This document shows, one piece after another, positions 26,119 to 37,204 of a stretch of 64,000 nucleotides of DNA. Each line of letters begins with the position of its first letter. The stretch's first letter is position 1. This stretch comes from Arthrobacter agilis (GTDB lineage: Bacteria; Actinomycetota; Actinomycetes; Actinomycetales; Micrococcaceae). Where the stretch lies: contig NZ_JAUSXO010000001.1 in assembly GCF_030816075.1 (NCBI RefSeq), forward strand, positions 2,418,001 through 2,482,000. Reading direction: 5' to 3'. A model generated the notes under the pieces. That model saw only the letters and a program-made list of their open reading frames with translations, was not told the origin of the DNA and made no database searches. The position numbers and the translations under genes were made by a program.

Positions 26119-26853
26119 GCACCTGCCTTCTGAGCTGCGATCGCGCGCAGCATCTGGTGGGATGCGACCTCGTCGAGCGGCAGGCCGCGGCGGGCCGCGA
26201 CTGCCTGGGGCTCTTCGAGGCGCTTCAGCGCGTCAACGGTCGCGTGAACGATGTTGATGGCGTTCGCGGAACCGAGCGACTTGGAGAGGACGTCGTGGAT
26301 ACCGACGCACTCGAGGACCGCACGCACCGGACCACCGGCGATGACGCCGGTACCCGGGGAGGCGGGACGGAGAAGCACGACGCCGGCTGCTGCCTCGCCC
26401 TGCACCAGGTGCGGGACGGTGCCACCGATGCGCGGAACGCGGAACATCGTCTTCTTGGCTTCCTCGACGGCCTTCTGGATGGCGGAGGGGAACTTCCTTC
26501 GCCTTCCCGTAGCCGACGCCGACCATGCCGTTGCCGTCGCCTACCACCACGAGGGCGGTGAAGCTGAAGCGCCGGCCGCCCTTGACGACCTTGGCGACAC
26601 GGTTGATGGTGACGACGCGTTCGATGAACTTGTCCTTGTCGTCGTTGCGGCCGCCGTCGCGCCCGTCGCGGCCACGGCCGCCACGCTCGCCACCGCGGGA
26701 GTTGCCGCCGCGCTCGCCACCACGGGTGTTGCCACGGCCGCGGTTCGCATCAGCCGACGCGGTCTCGGTGGTGCCTGCAGCCGGAGCGTCCGCCGCGGGC
26801 TGCTCTGTAGCCGTATTCAATGGGGCTCCCTTTGCCTTGTTCTCCTCGGTCAC
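26115..26853 (-). pseudogene. rpsE: 30S ribosomal protein S5, frameshifted as given (probable sequence error)
   Basis: Reading from GTG 26853: an N-terminal extension rich in RG/RGG repeats ([13 protein letters not shown]...), then the S5 body [20 protein letters not shown] and [13 protein letters not shown]. There the frame breaks: the G run 26487-26490 (plus strand) has one base too many. After removing it the protein continues [40 protein letters not shown] and on to the normal end at 26115. S5 is essential, and both halves are conserved, so this is probably an error in the sequence rather than a dead gene. Its start overlaps the rplR stop (GTGA). Confidence 0.9.
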
Positions 26854-27233
26854 AGTGCCAGCCCACCTTCACGTGCGCCGTCTGCGATTGCTGCAACGCG
26901 ACCGTGGTACTTGTTGCCGCCACGGTCGAAGACGACCGCCTCGACGCCGGCAGCCATGGCACGCTTTGCAACGAGTTCGCCAACGCGCTTGGCCTTGGCG
27001 GTCTTGTCACCGTCGAATGCACGGAGGTCCGCTTCGAGGGTGGAGGCTGATGCGACAGTCATGCCCTTGGTGTCGTCGACGACCTGCACGAAGACGTGGC
27101 GGGCCGAACGGTTGACGACCAGGCGGGGACGGACAGCCGTACCCGAGACGCGCTTGCGTACCCGGAGGTGGCGGCGTCCACGCGAGGCGGACTTGCTCTT
27201 CGAGCTGCGCTTCTTGTTGATGCTCAGACCCAT
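26850..27233 (-). CDS. rplR: 50S ribosomal protein L18
   Basis: A 127-residue L18 that binds 5S r[43 protein letters not shown] and [20 protein letters not shown] at 27233, 2 bases after the rplF stop; the stop overlaps the rpsE start. Confidence 0.98.
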   Translation of the reverse strand: MGLSINKKRSSKSKSASRGRRHLRVRKRVSGTAVRPRLVVNRSARHVFVQVVDDTKGMTVASASTLEADLRAFDGDKTAKAKRVGELVAKRAMAAGVEAVVFDRGGNKYHGRVAAIADGAREGGLAL

Positions 27234-27235
27234 GG

Positions 27236-27773
<538 letters not shown>

Positions 27774-27791
27774 TTTTCTTTCCCTTTCCCG

Positions 27792-28190
27792 TTACCAGAC
27801 GTAGGCGAGGACTTCCCCACCTACACCCTTCTTGGATGCCTGGCGGTCAGTCAGCAGACCGGAGGACGTGGACAGGATGGCGATGCCGAGGCCGCCGAGC
27901 ACGTGGGGCAGGTTCGTGGACTTGGCGTACACGCGCAGACCCGGCTTGGAGATACGGCGGATGCCGGCGATGGAACGCTGGCGGTCCGGTCCGAACTTAA
28001 GGTCGATGGTCAGCTTCTTGCCGACCTCCGCTTCCTCTTCCTTCCAGCCGGCGATGTAGCCCTCGGCCTTCAGGATGTCCGCGACGCGGGCCTTCAGCTT
28101 GCTGTACGGCATGGACACGGAGTCGTGGTAAGCCGAGTTTGCGTTGCGCAGACGCGTGAGCATGTCTGCGACAGGATCTGTCATTGTCAT
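27792..28190 (-). CDS. rpsH: 30S ribosomal protein S8
   Basis: A 132-residue S8 ([71 protein letters not shown]). The ATG at 28190 gives the MTMTDPV start common in the family; the ATG two codons later is an alternative. rpsN, usually between rplE and rpsH, is missing; an 87-base spacer is there instead. Confidence 0.97.
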   Translation of the reverse strand: MTMTDPVADMLTRLRNANSAYHDSVSMPYSKLKARVADILKAEGYIAGWKEEEAEVGKKLTIDLKFGPDRQRSIAGIRRISKPGLRVYAKSTNLPHVLGGLGIAILSTSSGLLTDRQASKKGVGGEVLAYVW

Positions 28191-28277
28191 GTGGGCTCTT
28201 GCCCTTCCTCGAAACGGTTTCCGGAGTCCGGCCGGCACACGGGGTGCCTGCTGGAGCGGACCTGCAACGTAGTTAGA

Positions 28278-28853
28278 TTAATCTTCGGATTTGAACGGGA
28301 AGCCGAGCGCCTTGAGGAGCGCGCGGCCCTCGGCGTCGGTCTTGGCGGTGGTGACGACGGTGATGTCCATGCCACGCACCCGGTCGATACGGTCCTGGTC
28401 GATCTCGTGGAACATGGACTGCTCCGTGAGGCCGAAGGTGTAGTTGCCGTTGCCGTCGAACTGCTTGCCGTTCAGGCCGCGGAAGTCGCGGATACGGGGC
28501 AGTGCGAGGGAGATCAGGCGGTCCGTGAATTCCCACATGCGGTCGCCACGCAGGGTCGCGTGTGCGCCGATGGGCATTCCTTCGCGGAGCTTGAACTGCG
28601 CGATGGACTTGCGGGCCTTGGTGACCTGCGGCTTCTGGCCCGTGATCGCGGTGAGGTCCTTGACGGCCCCGTCGATCAGCTTGGAGTCCTTGGCGGCGTC
28701 ACCGACACCCATGTTCACGACGACCTTCACCAGGCGCGGGACCTGGTTGACGTTGGCGTAGTTGAACTCTTCCTGCAGGGCGGCCTTGATCTCGGACGCG
28801 TAGCGCGCCTTGAGACGGGGAAGAACCCGGGTTTCTGCGGTTTCGACAGTCAT
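28278..28853 (-). CDS. rplE: 50S ribosomal protein L5
   Basis: A 191-residue L5, part of the central protuberance with 5S rRNA. Conserved segments: [53 protein letters not shown], and [18 protein letters not shown]. Start overlaps the rplX stop by one base (TAATG). Confidence 0.98.
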   Translation of the reverse strand: MTVETAETRVLPRLKARYASEIKAALQEEFNYANVNQVPRLVKVVVNMGVGDAAKDSKLIDGAVKDLTAITGQKPQVTKARKSIAQFKLREGMPIGAHATLRGDRMWEFTDRLISLALPRIRDFRGLNGKQFDGNGNYTFGLTEQSMFHEIDQDRIDRVRGMDITVVTTAKTDAEGRALLKALGFPFKSED

Positions 28854-29227
28854 TACAGATCCTTCCCTGATGACTTGGCCACGCGGATGCGGACGACCCG
28901 CTCGCGACCGTCGCGCTCGACGGTCTCGGTGCGGTATCCGACGCGGGTCGGCTTCTTGGTCTCGGGATCGACGACCGCGACGTTGCTGATGTGCACGGGG
29001 GCCTCGACCACCTCGATGCCACCGGTCTTGGTGCCGCGCTGCGACTGCCCGACCTTGGTGTGCTTGGTGATCCGGTTGATGCCTTCCACGAGGACACGGT
29101 TGGTGTCCGGGTAGACCTTCAGGACCTTGCCCTGCTTGCCGCGGTCTCCGCCGCGCTCCTGCTTGGCTCCGGTGATGACCTGGACGAGGTCACCCTTCTT
29201 GATCTTGAGCTTTGTCTTCTGTGCCAT
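28853..29227 (-). CDS. rplX: 50S ribosomal protein L24
   Basis: A 124-residue L24 with the KOW motif near the start ([20 protein letters not shown], then [20 protein letters not shown]). Somewhat longer than the E. coli protein at the C-terminus. It lies 3 bases after rplN and overlaps rplE. Confidence 0.98.
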   Translation of the reverse strand: MAQKTKLKIKKGDLVQVITGAKQERGGDRGKQGKVLKVYPDTNRVLVEGINRITKHTKVGQSQRGTKTGGIEVVEAPVHISNVAVVDPETKKPTRVGYRTETVERDGRERVVRIRVAKSSGKDL

Positions 29228-29230
29228 GGA

Positions 29231-29599
29231 CTACAGCACCTCCGGCGCCAGCGAGATGATCTTCATGAAACGCTTGTCGCGGAGCTCGCGACCGACAGGG
29301 CCGAAGATACGGGTACCGCGGGGGTCGCCGTCGTTCTTCAGGATCACTGCTGCGTTCTCATCAAACTTGATGTAGGAACCGTCCGCGCGGCGGCGTTCCT
29401 TCTTGGTGCGGACGATGACCGCCTTGACGACGTCGCCCTTCTTGACGTTGCCGCCCGGGATCGCGTCCTTCACGGTGGCGACGATGACGTCGCCGATGCC
29501 TGCGTAGCGGCGCCCGGATCCTCCGAGAACGCGGATGGTCAAGATTTCCTTGGCCCCCGTGTTGTCGGCGACCTTTAGCCGCGACTCCTGCTGAATCAC
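29231..29599 (-). CDS. rplN: 50S ribosomal protein L14
   Basis: A 122-residue L14 of standard length: [68 protein letters not shown]. The GTG at 29599 with AGGAG 6 bases upstream decides the start over an in-frame extension. First gene of the spc operon. Confidence 0.97.
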   Translation of the reverse strand: MIQQESRLKVADNTGAKEILTIRVLGGSGRRYAGIGDVIVATVKDAIPGGNVKKGDVVKAVIVRTKKERRRADGSYIKFDENAAVILKNDGDPRGTRIFGPVGRELRDKRFMKIISLAPEVL

Positions 29600-29746
29600 T
29601 GATAACTCCTGTCGTCGCGCCGGTTCTCTCATCGAGCCTTGCGGAACGGATATGGGTGGGCCCCGTAATACTGGTACTCAGCACGTGCGCGCCGGGGCGC
29701 GCGGCTGTGCGTGGAACTCGTGCACAGTGGATTCGTGGTGAACAAG

Positions 29747-29752
29747 ATTATC
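29747..29752 (-). promoter_or_regulatory. GATAAT, possible -10 element of the spc operon
   Basis: GATAAT on the minus strand in the AT-richest part of the spacer, about 150 bases before rplN. No convincing -35 was found, so this is weak. Confidence 0.3.
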
Positions 29753-29867
29753 GGGCTTTTGCCTATTTGCCCGGTGTGAAGGAACCCTGGGAAGGAGACC
29801 CGGCGAGGGTGACCTCGAGAGGGCATGCGCCAGCCCACCAGACAGACAAGATTCTCATGGTATCGCG

Positions 29868-29902
29868 AAAATGCCCCGGACACGAAATCGTGTCCGGGGC
29901 AT
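29868..29902 (-). terminator. Terminator of the S10 operon (after rpsQ)
   Basis: A perfect 14-bp stem (29871-29884 with 29889-29902, AAAT loop) is followed on the minus strand by four uridines. A second GGGGCCGG/CCGGCCCC hairpin (29910-29930) lies between it and the rpsQ stop. Confidence 0.85.
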
Positions 29903-29945
29903 CTCCGGTGGGGCCGGCGGAACCGGCCCCGTTACTGCTCAGGTG

Positions 29946-30257
29946 TTACTTGGCCTTCTCGATGACCTCGACCAGGCGCCACCGCTTGGTGGCGGACAGG
30001 GGGCGGGTCTCGCTGATCAGGACCATGTCGCCGATGCCGGCGGTGTTCTGCTCGTCGTGCGCCTTGACCTTGGAGCTGCGGCGAAGCACCTTGCCGTACA
30101 GGCCGTGCTTCACGCGGTCCTCGACCTCGACGACGATGGTCTTCTCCATCTTGTCCGACACGACGTAGCCACGGCGTACCTTGCGGTAGCCGCGCGAGTC
30201 GGCGTCGTGGACGGCCTTCTCGGTTCCTACGGTCGTCTCGCTCTGCTGCTCACTCAT
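29946..30257 (-). CDS. rpsQ: 30S ribosomal protein S17
   Basis: A 103-residue S17: [57 protein letters not shown]. About 20 residues of charged extension precede the conserved region. ATGA overlap with rpmC; last gene of the S10 operon. Confidence 0.98.
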   Translation of the reverse strand: MSEQQSETTVGTEKAVHDADSRGYRKVRRGYVVSDKMEKTIVVEVEDRVKHGLYGKVLRRSSKVKAHDEQNTAGIGDMVLISETRPLSATKRWRLVEVIEKAK

Positions 30258-30595
30258 TTGGCGTCCTCCTCAGAAGCCTCGGTGTCCACGGACGGTGCGT
30301 CCTTGGAGGCCTTCTTGGCTTTCTTGGGCTTCTCCTCCTTCGCGGGCTTCGCTTCCTCGACGGGAGCGACGACCTCGGGGCGGATACCCAGTTCACGCTC
30401 GCGCAGCACCGTGTAGATGCGGGCGATGTCGCGCTTCACCGAACGAAGGCGACCGTGGCTTTCGAGCTGGCCGGTGGCCGACTGGAAACGGAGGTTGAAC
30501 AGCTCCTCCTTGGCCTTGCGCAGTTCTTCCACCAGGCGGTCCTTATCGAAGCCGTCCAGCTGGTCTGTTGCCAGTTCCTTTGAACCCAGAGCCAT
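30254..30595 (-). CDS. rpmC: 50S ribosomal protein L29, with Lys/Ala/Glu-rich tail
   Basis: A 113-residue L29; the normal body ([40 protein letters not shown]) ends near residue 75 and a 40-residue charged tail follows ([18 protein letters not shown]...). The tail is typical of actinobacteria. Two bases after rplP and overlapping rpsQ. Confidence 0.97.
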   Translation of the reverse strand: MALGSKELATDQLDGFDKDRLVEELRKAKEELFNLRFQSATGQLESHGRLRSVKRDIARIYTVLRERELGIRPEVVAPVEEAKPAKEEKPKKAKKASKDAPSVDTEASEEDAK

Positions 30596-30597
30596 AA

Positions 30598-31014
30598 CTA
30601 TTCACCACCCTCACGACGCACGATGCGTGCCTTCAACGGCAGCTTGTGGATCGCGAGGCGCAGGGCTTCGCGGGCTACCTCTTCGGAAACGCCGGACAGT
30701 TCGAAGAGAACACGTCCGGGCTTGACGTTGGCCACCCACCACTCGGGCGAACCCTTACCGGAACCCATGCGGGTCTCGGCAGGCTTCTTGGTCAACGGGC
30801 GGTCCGGATAGATGTTGATCCAGACCTTGCCGCCACGCTTGATGTGGCGGGTCATGGCGATACGAGCGGACTCGATCTGGCGGTTGGTGACGTATGCCGG
30901 GCTCAGAGCCTGGATACCCCACTCGCCGAAGCTGACCTCGGTACCGCCGGTTGCAGCGCCGGAACGACCCGGGTGGTGCTGCTTGCGGAATTTGACGCGA
31001 CGCGGGATAAGCAT
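30598..31014 (-). CDS. rplP: 50S ribosomal protein L16
   Basis: A 138-residue L16: [19 protein letters not shown], the [17 protein letters not shown] stretch, [20 protein letters not shown] and [18 protein letters not shown]. The start abuts the rpsC stop with no gap. Confidence 0.98.
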   Translation of the reverse strand: MLIPRRVKFRKQHHPGRSGAATGGTEVSFGEWGIQALSPAYVTNRQIESARIAMTRHIKRGGKVWINIYPDRPLTKKPAETRMGSGKGSPEWWVANVKPGRVLFELSGVSEEVAREALRLAIHKLPLKARIVRREGGE

Positions 31015-31848
31015 TTAAGCCTGTCCTCCTTCAGTCGCAGCCGGAGCTGCGGCGGTCTCGGCGGGTGCTGACGCACCCTGGCCCTCGGAGCGCTCAGGTG
31101 CGCGACGACGACGGTCGCCTCCACGATCGGCGCCGGCGGGGCCACGGCCCGGACGGTCTCCACCGCGGCCGCGGGAAGGAGCTGCTGCAGCCTGGGCTGC
31201 GAGTTCCTTCGCCGTGACGTCACCCTTGTAGATCCAGACCTTCACGCCGATGCGGCCGAAGGTGGTCTTCGCTTCGAAGAAGCCGTAGTCGATGTTGGCG
31301 CGGAGCGTGTGCAGGGGCACGCGTCCCTCGCGGTAGAACTCCGAACGGCTCATCTCGGCGCCACCCAGGCGACCGGAGCACTGGACACGGATGCCCTTGG
31401 CGCCGGCACGCTGTGCGGACTGCATGGCCTTCTTCATCGCGCGGCGGAAGGCCACGCGTGAGGAGAGCTGCTCGGCGATGCCCTGGGCGACGAGCTGGGC
31501 TTCGATCTCGGGGTTCTTGACCTCGAGGATGTTCAGCTGGACCTGCTTGCCGGTGAGCTTCTCGAGCTCGCCGCGGATGCGGTCCGCTTCTGCTCCACGG
31601 CGGCCGATGACGATACCGGGACGTGCCGTGTGGATGTCCACGCGGACACGGTCGCGGGTGCGCTCGATCTCGACCTTCGCGATGCCGGCGCGGTCCATGC
31701 CGGTCGACATGAGCTGGCGGATCTTGATGTCTTCGCGGACGAAGTCACGGTAGCGCTGGCCCGGCTTGTTGCTGTCGGCGAACCAGTGTGACCGGTGGTC
31801 AGTGGTGATGCCGAGTCGGAACCCGTGCGGGTTTACTTTCTGTCCCAC
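31015..31848 (-). CDS. rpsC: 30S ribosomal protein S3, with RG-rich tail
   Basis: A 277-residue S3. N-terminal KH domain ([37 protein letters not shown] with the GxxG loop) and C-terminal domain ([34 protein letters not shown]) are complete to about residue 220. The last 55 residues are rich in Arg, Gly and Ala and are not in E. coli S3. GTG start abutting rplV. Confidence 0.98.
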   Translation of the reverse strand: MGQKVNPHGFRLGITTDHRSHWFADSNKPGQRYRDFVREDIKIRQLMSTGMDRAGIAKVEIERTRDRVRVDIHTARPGIVIGRRGAEADRIRGELEKLTGKQVQLNILEVKNPEIEAQLVAQGIAEQLSSRVAFRRAMKKAMQSAQRAGAKGIRVQCSGRLGGAEMSRSEFYREGRVPLHTLRANIDYGFFEAKTTFGRIGVKVWIYKGDVTAKELAAQAAAAPSRGRGGDRPGRGPAGADRGGDRRRRAPERSEGQGASAPAETAAAPAATEGGQA

Positions 31849-32214
31849 TTAGCGGACCTCCACTTTCTGAGGGGTAGCGACGACAACCGTGATGTGGCTG
31901 GTCCGCTTGTTGATGCGGTACGCGCGGCCCTGGGCACGCGGACGGAACCGCTTCATCGTGGGGCCTTCATCGACGAATGCTTCGCTGATGATGAGGTTGT
32001 CCTCGTCGAAGGCGACGCCGTCACGGTCCGCGAGAACGCGGGCGTTGGCGACTGCCGACTGGACCACCTTGAATACCGGCTCCGAAGCAACCTGTGGGGC
32101 AAACTTCAGAATAGCCAGAGCCTCATTCGCCTGCTTACCACGAACAAGGTTGACGACGCGCCGGGCCTTCATAGGCGTTACGCGGATATGACGCGCAATA
32201 GCCTTGGCTTCCAT
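31849..32214 (-). CDS. rplV: 50S ribosomal protein L22
   Basis: A 121-residue L22: [20 protein letters not shown], the loop region that lines the exit tunnel ([20 protein letters not shown]) and [10 protein letters not shown]. 37 bases after rpsS. Confidence 0.98.
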   Translation of the reverse strand: MEAKAIARHIRVTPMKARRVVNLVRGKQANEALAILKFAPQVASEPVFKVVQSAVANARVLADRDGVAFDEDNLIISEAFVDEGPTMKRFRPRAQGRAYRINKRTSHITVVVATPQKVEVR

Positions 32215-32251
32215 TGCTTTCCTTCTCTCGTCTTAGCCGTAAGAGCAGCGC

Positions 32252-32533
32252 CTAGCGGCGCTTGCCCTTGCGGTCGTCCTTAACATGGCCGCGGAAAGTC
32301 CGCGTGGGAGCGAATTCGCCGAGCTTGTGCCCGACCATCGACTCGGTGACAAACACCGGGATGTGCTTGCGTCCGTCGTGCACCGCGATCGTGTGCCCGA
32401 GCATGTCGGGGACGATCATGGAGCGGCGGGACCACGTCTTGATGACGTTCTTCGTGCCCGATTCGTTCTCGCGAGCGACCTTTACGTAAAGGTGCTGATC
32501 GACGAAGGGGCCTTTCTTCAGGCTGCGTGGCAT
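32252..32533 (-). CDS. rpsS: 30S ribosomal protein S19
   Basis: A 93-residue S19: [59 protein letters not shown], and a basic end. Twelve bases after rplB. Confidence 0.98.
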   Translation of the reverse strand: MPRSLKKGPFVDQHLYVKVARENESGTKNVIKTWSRRSMIVPDMLGHTIAVHDGRKHIPVFVTESMVGHKLGEFAPTRTFRGHVKDDRKGKRR

Positions 32534-32545
32534 GTCTCCAGGCTC

Positions 32546-33385
<840 letters not shown>

Positions 33386-33416
33386 AACTCAATTCCTCGT
33401 TAAAGTGGTCTCCGCT

Positions 33417-33722
33417 CTAGGAGAGCGGACCGCCGAAGATGTCGATCGTGCCCTCTTTGAGGGACACGATGGCACGCTTGGTGCCCTTGCGCTGGCCCCA
33501 GCCGAACTTGGTGCGCTTGCGCTTGCCAACCCGATTGATGGTGTTGATGGAGTCGACCTTCACGGAGAAGATCTTCTCGACCGCCAGTTTGATTTCTTCC
33601 TTGTTCGAGCGGGGGTCGACCAGGAAGGTGTACTTGCCTTCGTCGATCAGGCCGTAGCTCTTCTCCGAGACGACGGGTGCAATGACGACGTCGCGCGGAT
33701 CCTTTGCGATGGTGCCGCTCAC
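33417..33722 (-). CDS. rplW: 50S ribosomal protein L23
   Basis: A 101-residue L23 at the tunnel exit ([48 protein letters not shown]-like [19 protein letters not shown]). GTG start overlapping the rplD stop (GTGA). Confidence 0.98.
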   Translation of the reverse strand: MSGTIAKDPRDVVIAPVVSEKSYGLIDEGKYTFLVDPRSNKEEIKLAVEKIFSVKVDSINTINRVGKRKRTKFGWGQRKGTKRAIVSLKEGTIDIFGGPLS

Positions 33723-34342
33723 TTGGCATCCTCCTCGGAGATGACAGCAGACGCGCCGACGAACTGGTCGTAGGCGGCCTTGGTGAAGATGACGTCATCG
33801 GAGACCAGCACGTCGTACGTGTTGAGCTGGTCTACGTAGAGGACGTGTACCTCGGGGACGTTGCGCACGGAGAGTGCGGCGACGTCGTTGGCGCGCTCGA
33901 TGACCACGAGCAGGCGGGGCCGCTCGGAGATCGCGCGCAGGGTCTCGATGGCACCCTTGGTGGACGGCTTGCCGCCGGTCACCAGGGACTCGAGGACGTG
34001 GATACGGCCGTTGCGTGCCCGGTCCGAGAGGGCTCCGCGCAGGGCGGCAGCAATCATCTTCTTGGGGGTGCGCTGGCTGTAGTCGCGGGGCGTGGGCCCG
34101 TGGACGATGCCGCCGCCGGTCATGTGGGGGGCGCGGATCGAACCCTGGCGGGCGCGACCGGTTCCCTTCTGCTTGAACGGCTTGCGGCCGGCGCCACTGA
34201 CCTCGGCGCGGGTCTTGGTCTTGTGCGTACCCTGGCGGGCGGCAGCGAGCTGGGCGACGACGACCTGGTGCAGCAGCGGCACGTTGGTCTGTGCGTCGAA
34301 GATCTCCGCGGGGAGATCGACCTGGACAGTGTTGGCAGCCAT
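33719..34342 (-). CDS. rplD: 50S ribosomal protein L4
   Basis: A 207-residue L4: VHQVV-like [20 protein letters not shown], the extended loop [20 protein letters not shown], and the globular C-terminus ([20 protein letters not shown]). In E. coli L4 represses the S10 operon; I see no recognisable E. coli-type L4 leader here. Start 4 bases after rplC. Confidence 0.98.
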   Translation of the reverse strand: MAANTVQVDLPAEIFDAQTNVPLLHQVVVAQLAAARQGTHKTKTRAEVSGAGRKPFKQKGTGRARQGSIRAPHMTGGGIVHGPTPRDYSQRTPKKMIAAALRGALSDRARNGRIHVLESLVTGGKPSTKGAIETLRAISERPRLLVVIERANDVAALSVRNVPEVHVLYVDQLNTYDVLVSDDVIFTKAAYDQFVGASAVISEEDAK

Positions 34343-34346
34343 GTGG

Positions 34347-35003
34347 CTATGCTCCCTTCACGGCGGTGCGTACGAGGACGACCTGGCCGCGGGCGCCGGG
34401 GACGGCACCCTTGATCAGCAGCAGCGACTTCTCGGCGTCGACAGCGTGAACCCGGAGGTTCAGCGTGGTCTGACGAACGGCACCCATGCGGCCTGCCATT
34501 TTCATTCCACGGAAGACGCGGCTGGGGGTGGATGCTCCACCGATGGAACCGGGCTTGCGGTGGTTCTTGTGGGCACCGTGCGAGGCACCGACGCCGTGGA
34601 AACCGTGGCGCTTCATGACGCCGGCAAAGCCCTTGCCCTTGGTGGTGCCGATGACGTCGACCGTCTGGCCGGCCTCGAACATCTCGACGGAGAGTTCCTG
34701 ACCGAGCGAGTAGGAGTCGGCGTCGGACGTGCGCAGCTCGACGACGTGGCGGCGGGGCGTGACGCCTGCCTTCTCGAAGTGGCCTGCGAGCGGCTTGGTG
34801 ACCTTGCGCGGGTCGATCTGGCCGAAGCCGATCTGGACGGCGGTGTAGCCGTCCTTGTCCGCGCTCAGGAGCTGCGTGATGACGTTGGAGTCCGCCTGGA
34901 TGACGGTGACAGGGATGAGGATGTTGTTCTCGTCCCAGACCTGGGTCATGCCGAGCTTGGTGCCCAGCAGGCCCTTGACCTGACGCGTAAGTGAAGTAGA
35001 CAT
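34347..35003 (-). CDS. rplC: 50S ribosomal protein L3
   Basis: A 218-residue L3: [20 protein letters not shown], the loop [19 protein letters not shown], and [20 protein letters not shown] reaching toward the peptidyl-transferase centre. 16 bases after rpsJ. Confidence 0.98.
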   Translation of the reverse strand: MSTSLTRQVKGLLGTKLGMTQVWDENNILIPVTVIQADSNVITQLLSADKDGYTAVQIGFGQIDPRKVTKPLAGHFEKAGVTPRRHVVELRTSDADSYSLGQELSVEMFEAGQTVDVIGTTKGKGFAGVMKRHGFHGVGASHGAHKNHRKPGSIGGASTPSRVFRGMKMAGRMGAVRQTTLNLRVHAVDAEKSLLLIKGAVPGARGQVVLVRTAVKGA

Positions 35004-35019
35004 GAGTATCCGCTCTCCC

Positions 35020-35328
35020 TTACAGCTTGATTTCGATGTTCACGTCCGCGGGCAGATCGAGACGCATCAGCGAATCGACGGCCTTGGGCGTGGGGTCAAT
35101 GATGTCGATCAGACGCTTGTGAGTACGCATCTCGAAGTGCTCACGGCTGTCCTTGTACTTGTGCGGGGACCGGATGACAACGAATACGTTCTTCTCCGTG
35201 GGCAGGGGCACGGGGCCCACTACCGTTGCGCCTGCGCGCGTCACCGTCTCAACGATCTTCCGTGCTGAAACATCGATGACCTCGTGGTCATATGACTTCA
35301 GCCGGATGCGGATTTTCTGTCCCGCCAT
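35020..35328 (-). CDS. rpsJ: 30S ribosomal protein S10
   Basis: A 102-residue S10 of standard length: [60 protein letters not shown]. The ATG at 35328 gives the conserved start; upstream in-frame sequence is unlike any S10. It opens the S10 operon and doubles as NusE in antitermination. Confidence 0.98.
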   Translation of the reverse strand: MAGQKIRIRLKSYDHEVIDVSARKIVETVTRAGATVVGPVPLPTEKNVFVVIRSPHKYKDSREHFEMRTHKRLIDIIDPTPKAVDSLMRLDLPADVNIEIKL

Positions 35329-35734
35329 GGCGTCTCGACTCTCTCTCTCACTGCCGAAGCAGTTCCGGTACATTCGTACATTTCGTGCGCCCGTTGTACG
35401 GCGCTTCCTGAACAGGCTGAATCCGGAAGGATCCGGGTTCCTCACCCTGCCAGGGCTCCGACCCCCGCGCTCGGGCGTGTCGCACATCGTGGACACACAC
35501 GCTCCGCTGCTTCCGGCTCGGCCGGACGGGGTGGATTTCATTTGGGCCCCGCGCCTCGGCGGACCCGCTCCCTGCATCAGGCATTATCCTGACCGGGAAG
35601 AAGTCTCGAACCGCGCGCGCAGGCGCTTGAACAACTTATCCAGTGTGGCAGATTACCGCGATGATTGCGAACCGGGAGGAATGGCGGTATGGGTGATCCG
35701 CGCTACCTTCCCTCCGCTCCCCCGCCCCGATCAC
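35329..35734. promoter_or_regulatory. Non-coding leader and promoter region of the S10 operon
   Basis: About 400 bases without a supported gene between tuf and rpsJ. It should contain the S10 promoter. Candidates on the minus strand are GATAAT at 35583-35588 and a TTGTAC-rich segment around 35370-35400. No single pair is convincing. If transcription starts near 35580, the leader is about 250 nucleotides, long enough for autogenous control. Confidence 0.45.
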
Positions 35735-35775
35735 GAGAAGACCCCCGCCGGACATCCGACGGGGGTCTTCTTCTC
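35735..35775 (-). terminator. Terminator of the str operon (after tuf)
   Basis: GAAGACCCCCG pairs with CGGGGGTCTTC around an inner short stem; flanking GAGAA/TTCTC extend it. On both strands pyrimidine-rich TTCTC sequence follows, so it may work in both directions. Confidence 0.75.
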
Positions 35776-35813
35776 GCCAACGGGTCAGAGCCCGCCGGCT
35801 GGGTGATACCGAA

Positions 35814-37004
35814 TTACTTCAGGATCTTGGTGACGCGTCCCGAACCGACGGTGCGGCCGCCTTCGCGGATGGCGAAGCCGAGGCCCTCTTCCATCGCGAT
35901 GGGCTGGATGAGCTCGACGGACATCTCGGTGTTGTCGCCGGGCATGACCATCTCGGTGCCCTCGGGGAGGGTGATGACGCCGGTCACGTCCGTGGTACGG
36001 AAGTAGAACTGCGGGCGGTAGTTGGAGTAGAACGGGTTGTGACGCCCGCCCTCGTCCTTCGCCAGGATGTAGACGTTGGCCTCGAAGTCGGTGTGAGGGG
36101 TGATGGAACCCGGCTTCACGATGACCTGGCCACGCTCTACGTCTTCGCGCTTGATGCCGCGGAGCAGCAGACCACAGTTCTCGCCGGCCCAGGCCTCGTC
36201 GAGCTGCTTGTGGAACATCTCGATACCGGTGACCGTGGTCTTCTGGACCGGACGGATACCGACGATCTCGACCTCGGAGTTGATGGCGAGGGTTCCACGC
36301 TCGGCGCGGCCCGTGACGACGGTTCCACGACCGGTGATCGTGAAGACGTCCTCGACAGGCATGAGGAACGGCTTGTCCTTGTCGCGGATGGGGTCAGGAA
36401 CGTTGTTGTCAACGGCTTCCATCAGGTCCTCGACGGACTTGACCCACTCGGCGTCGCCTTCGAGCGCCTTGAGGCCCGACACGCGGACGACAGGAGCGTC
36501 GTCGCCGTCGAAGCCCTGCGAGCTGAGGAGCTCACGCACCTCCATCTCGACGAGATCGAGGAGTTCCTCGTCGTCGACCATGTCGGACTTGTTGAGCGCG
36601 ACCAGCAGGTAGGGGACGCCGACCTGGCGGGCGAGCAGGACGTGCTCGCGGGTCTGGGCCATCGGGCCGTCGGTGGCGGCGACAACGAGGATCGCGCCGT
36701 CCATCTGGGCAGCACCGGTGATCATGTTCTTGATGTAGTCGGCGTGACCGGGGGCGTCTACGTGTGCGTAGTGGCGCTTCTCGGTCTGGTACTCGACGTG
36801 CGAGATGTTGATGGTGATGCCGCGCTGCTTCTCCTCGGGAGCCGAGTCGATCGACGCGAAGTCACGCTGCTCGTTGAGAGTGGGGTACTTGTCGTACAGC
36901 ACCTTCGAAATGGCAGCCGTCAACGTCGTCTTTCCATGGTCAACGTGACCGATGGTGCCGATGTTAACGTGCGGCTTAGTCCGCTCGAACTTTGCCTTCG
37001 CCAC
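35814..37004 (-). CDS. tuf: Elongation factor Tu
   Basis: A 396-residue GTPase that brings aminoacyl-tRNA to the ribosome. G1 [15 protein letters not shown]3 [16 protein letters not shown]4 [10 protein letters not shown] and the catalytic histidine after DAPG are all present; domains 2 and 3 follow ([33 protein letters not shown]). Last gene of the str operon, 200 bases after fusA with two hairpins between. Confidence 0.99.
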   Translation of the reverse strand: MAKAKFERTKPHVNIGTIGHVDHGKTTLTAAISKVLYDKYPTLNEQRDFASIDSAPEEKQRGITINISHVEYQTEKRHYAHVDAPGHADYIKNMITGAAQMDGAILVVAATDGPMAQTREHVLLARQVGVPYLLVALNKSDMVDDEELLDLVEMEVRELLSSQGFDGDDAPVVRVSGLKALEGDAEWVKSVEDLMEAVDNNVPDPIRDKDKPFLMPVEDVFTITGRGTVVTGRAERGTLAINSEVEIVGIRPVQKTTVTGIEMFHKQLDEAWAGENCGLLLRGIKREDVERGQVIVKPGSITPHTDFEANVYILAKDEGGRHNPFYSNYRPQFYFRTTDVTGVITLPEGTEMVMPGDNTEMSVELIQPIAMEEGLGFAIREGGRTVGSGRVTKILK

Positions 37005-37113
37005 GGGTTCCTCCTAGAACGTTTGAGAAGATCTGCTTCCCAGCCGCGCTTTTCGCAGCTGAAACTCATGCAAGTCTACTGGGGGCTTTTGGTTTTGATG
37101 AAATTGCCGTTCA

Positions 37114-37136
37114 CCGCCGGACCGGTGGTCCGGCGG
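37114..37136 (-). promoter_or_regulatory. Hairpin in the fusA-tuf spacer (tuf-proximal)
   Basis: CCGCCGGACC (37114-37123) and GGTCCGGCGG (37127-37136) form a perfect 10-bp stem with a 3-base loop. Second of two tandem hairpins before tuf. Confidence 0.5.
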
Positions 37137-37141
37137 CTGGA

Positions 37142-37179
37142 GGACGGGCCGGCCTGCCCTTGGACAGGCCGGCCCGTCC
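37142..37179 (-). promoter_or_regulatory. Strong hairpin in the fusA-tuf spacer (fusA-proximal)
   Basis: A perfect 15-bp stem (37142-37156 with 37165-37179) and 8-base loop, without U-tract, 25 bases before the window position of the fusA stop. It could cause partial termination or protect processed fusA mRNA; function inferred. Confidence 0.55.
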
Positions 37180-37204
37180 CCCGGGATCCCGTTACCGGGA
37201 GGGG

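Larger units (their letters stand above)
29600..29945. other. Non-coding spacer between S10 and spc operons
   Basis: This 346-base gap has no supported gene. It holds the rpsQ terminator and a second hairpin near its right end, a GCGCGC/GCGCGC hairpin around 29686-29702, and AT-richer sequence with a GATAAT -10-like element (minus strand, 29747-29752) that may start the spc operon. Confidence 0.6.

Noticed and set aside
35329..35734. Possible small gene in the tuf-rpsJ gap
   Set aside because: Frames there lack ribosome binding sites and conserved content; the region fits a promoter and leader.
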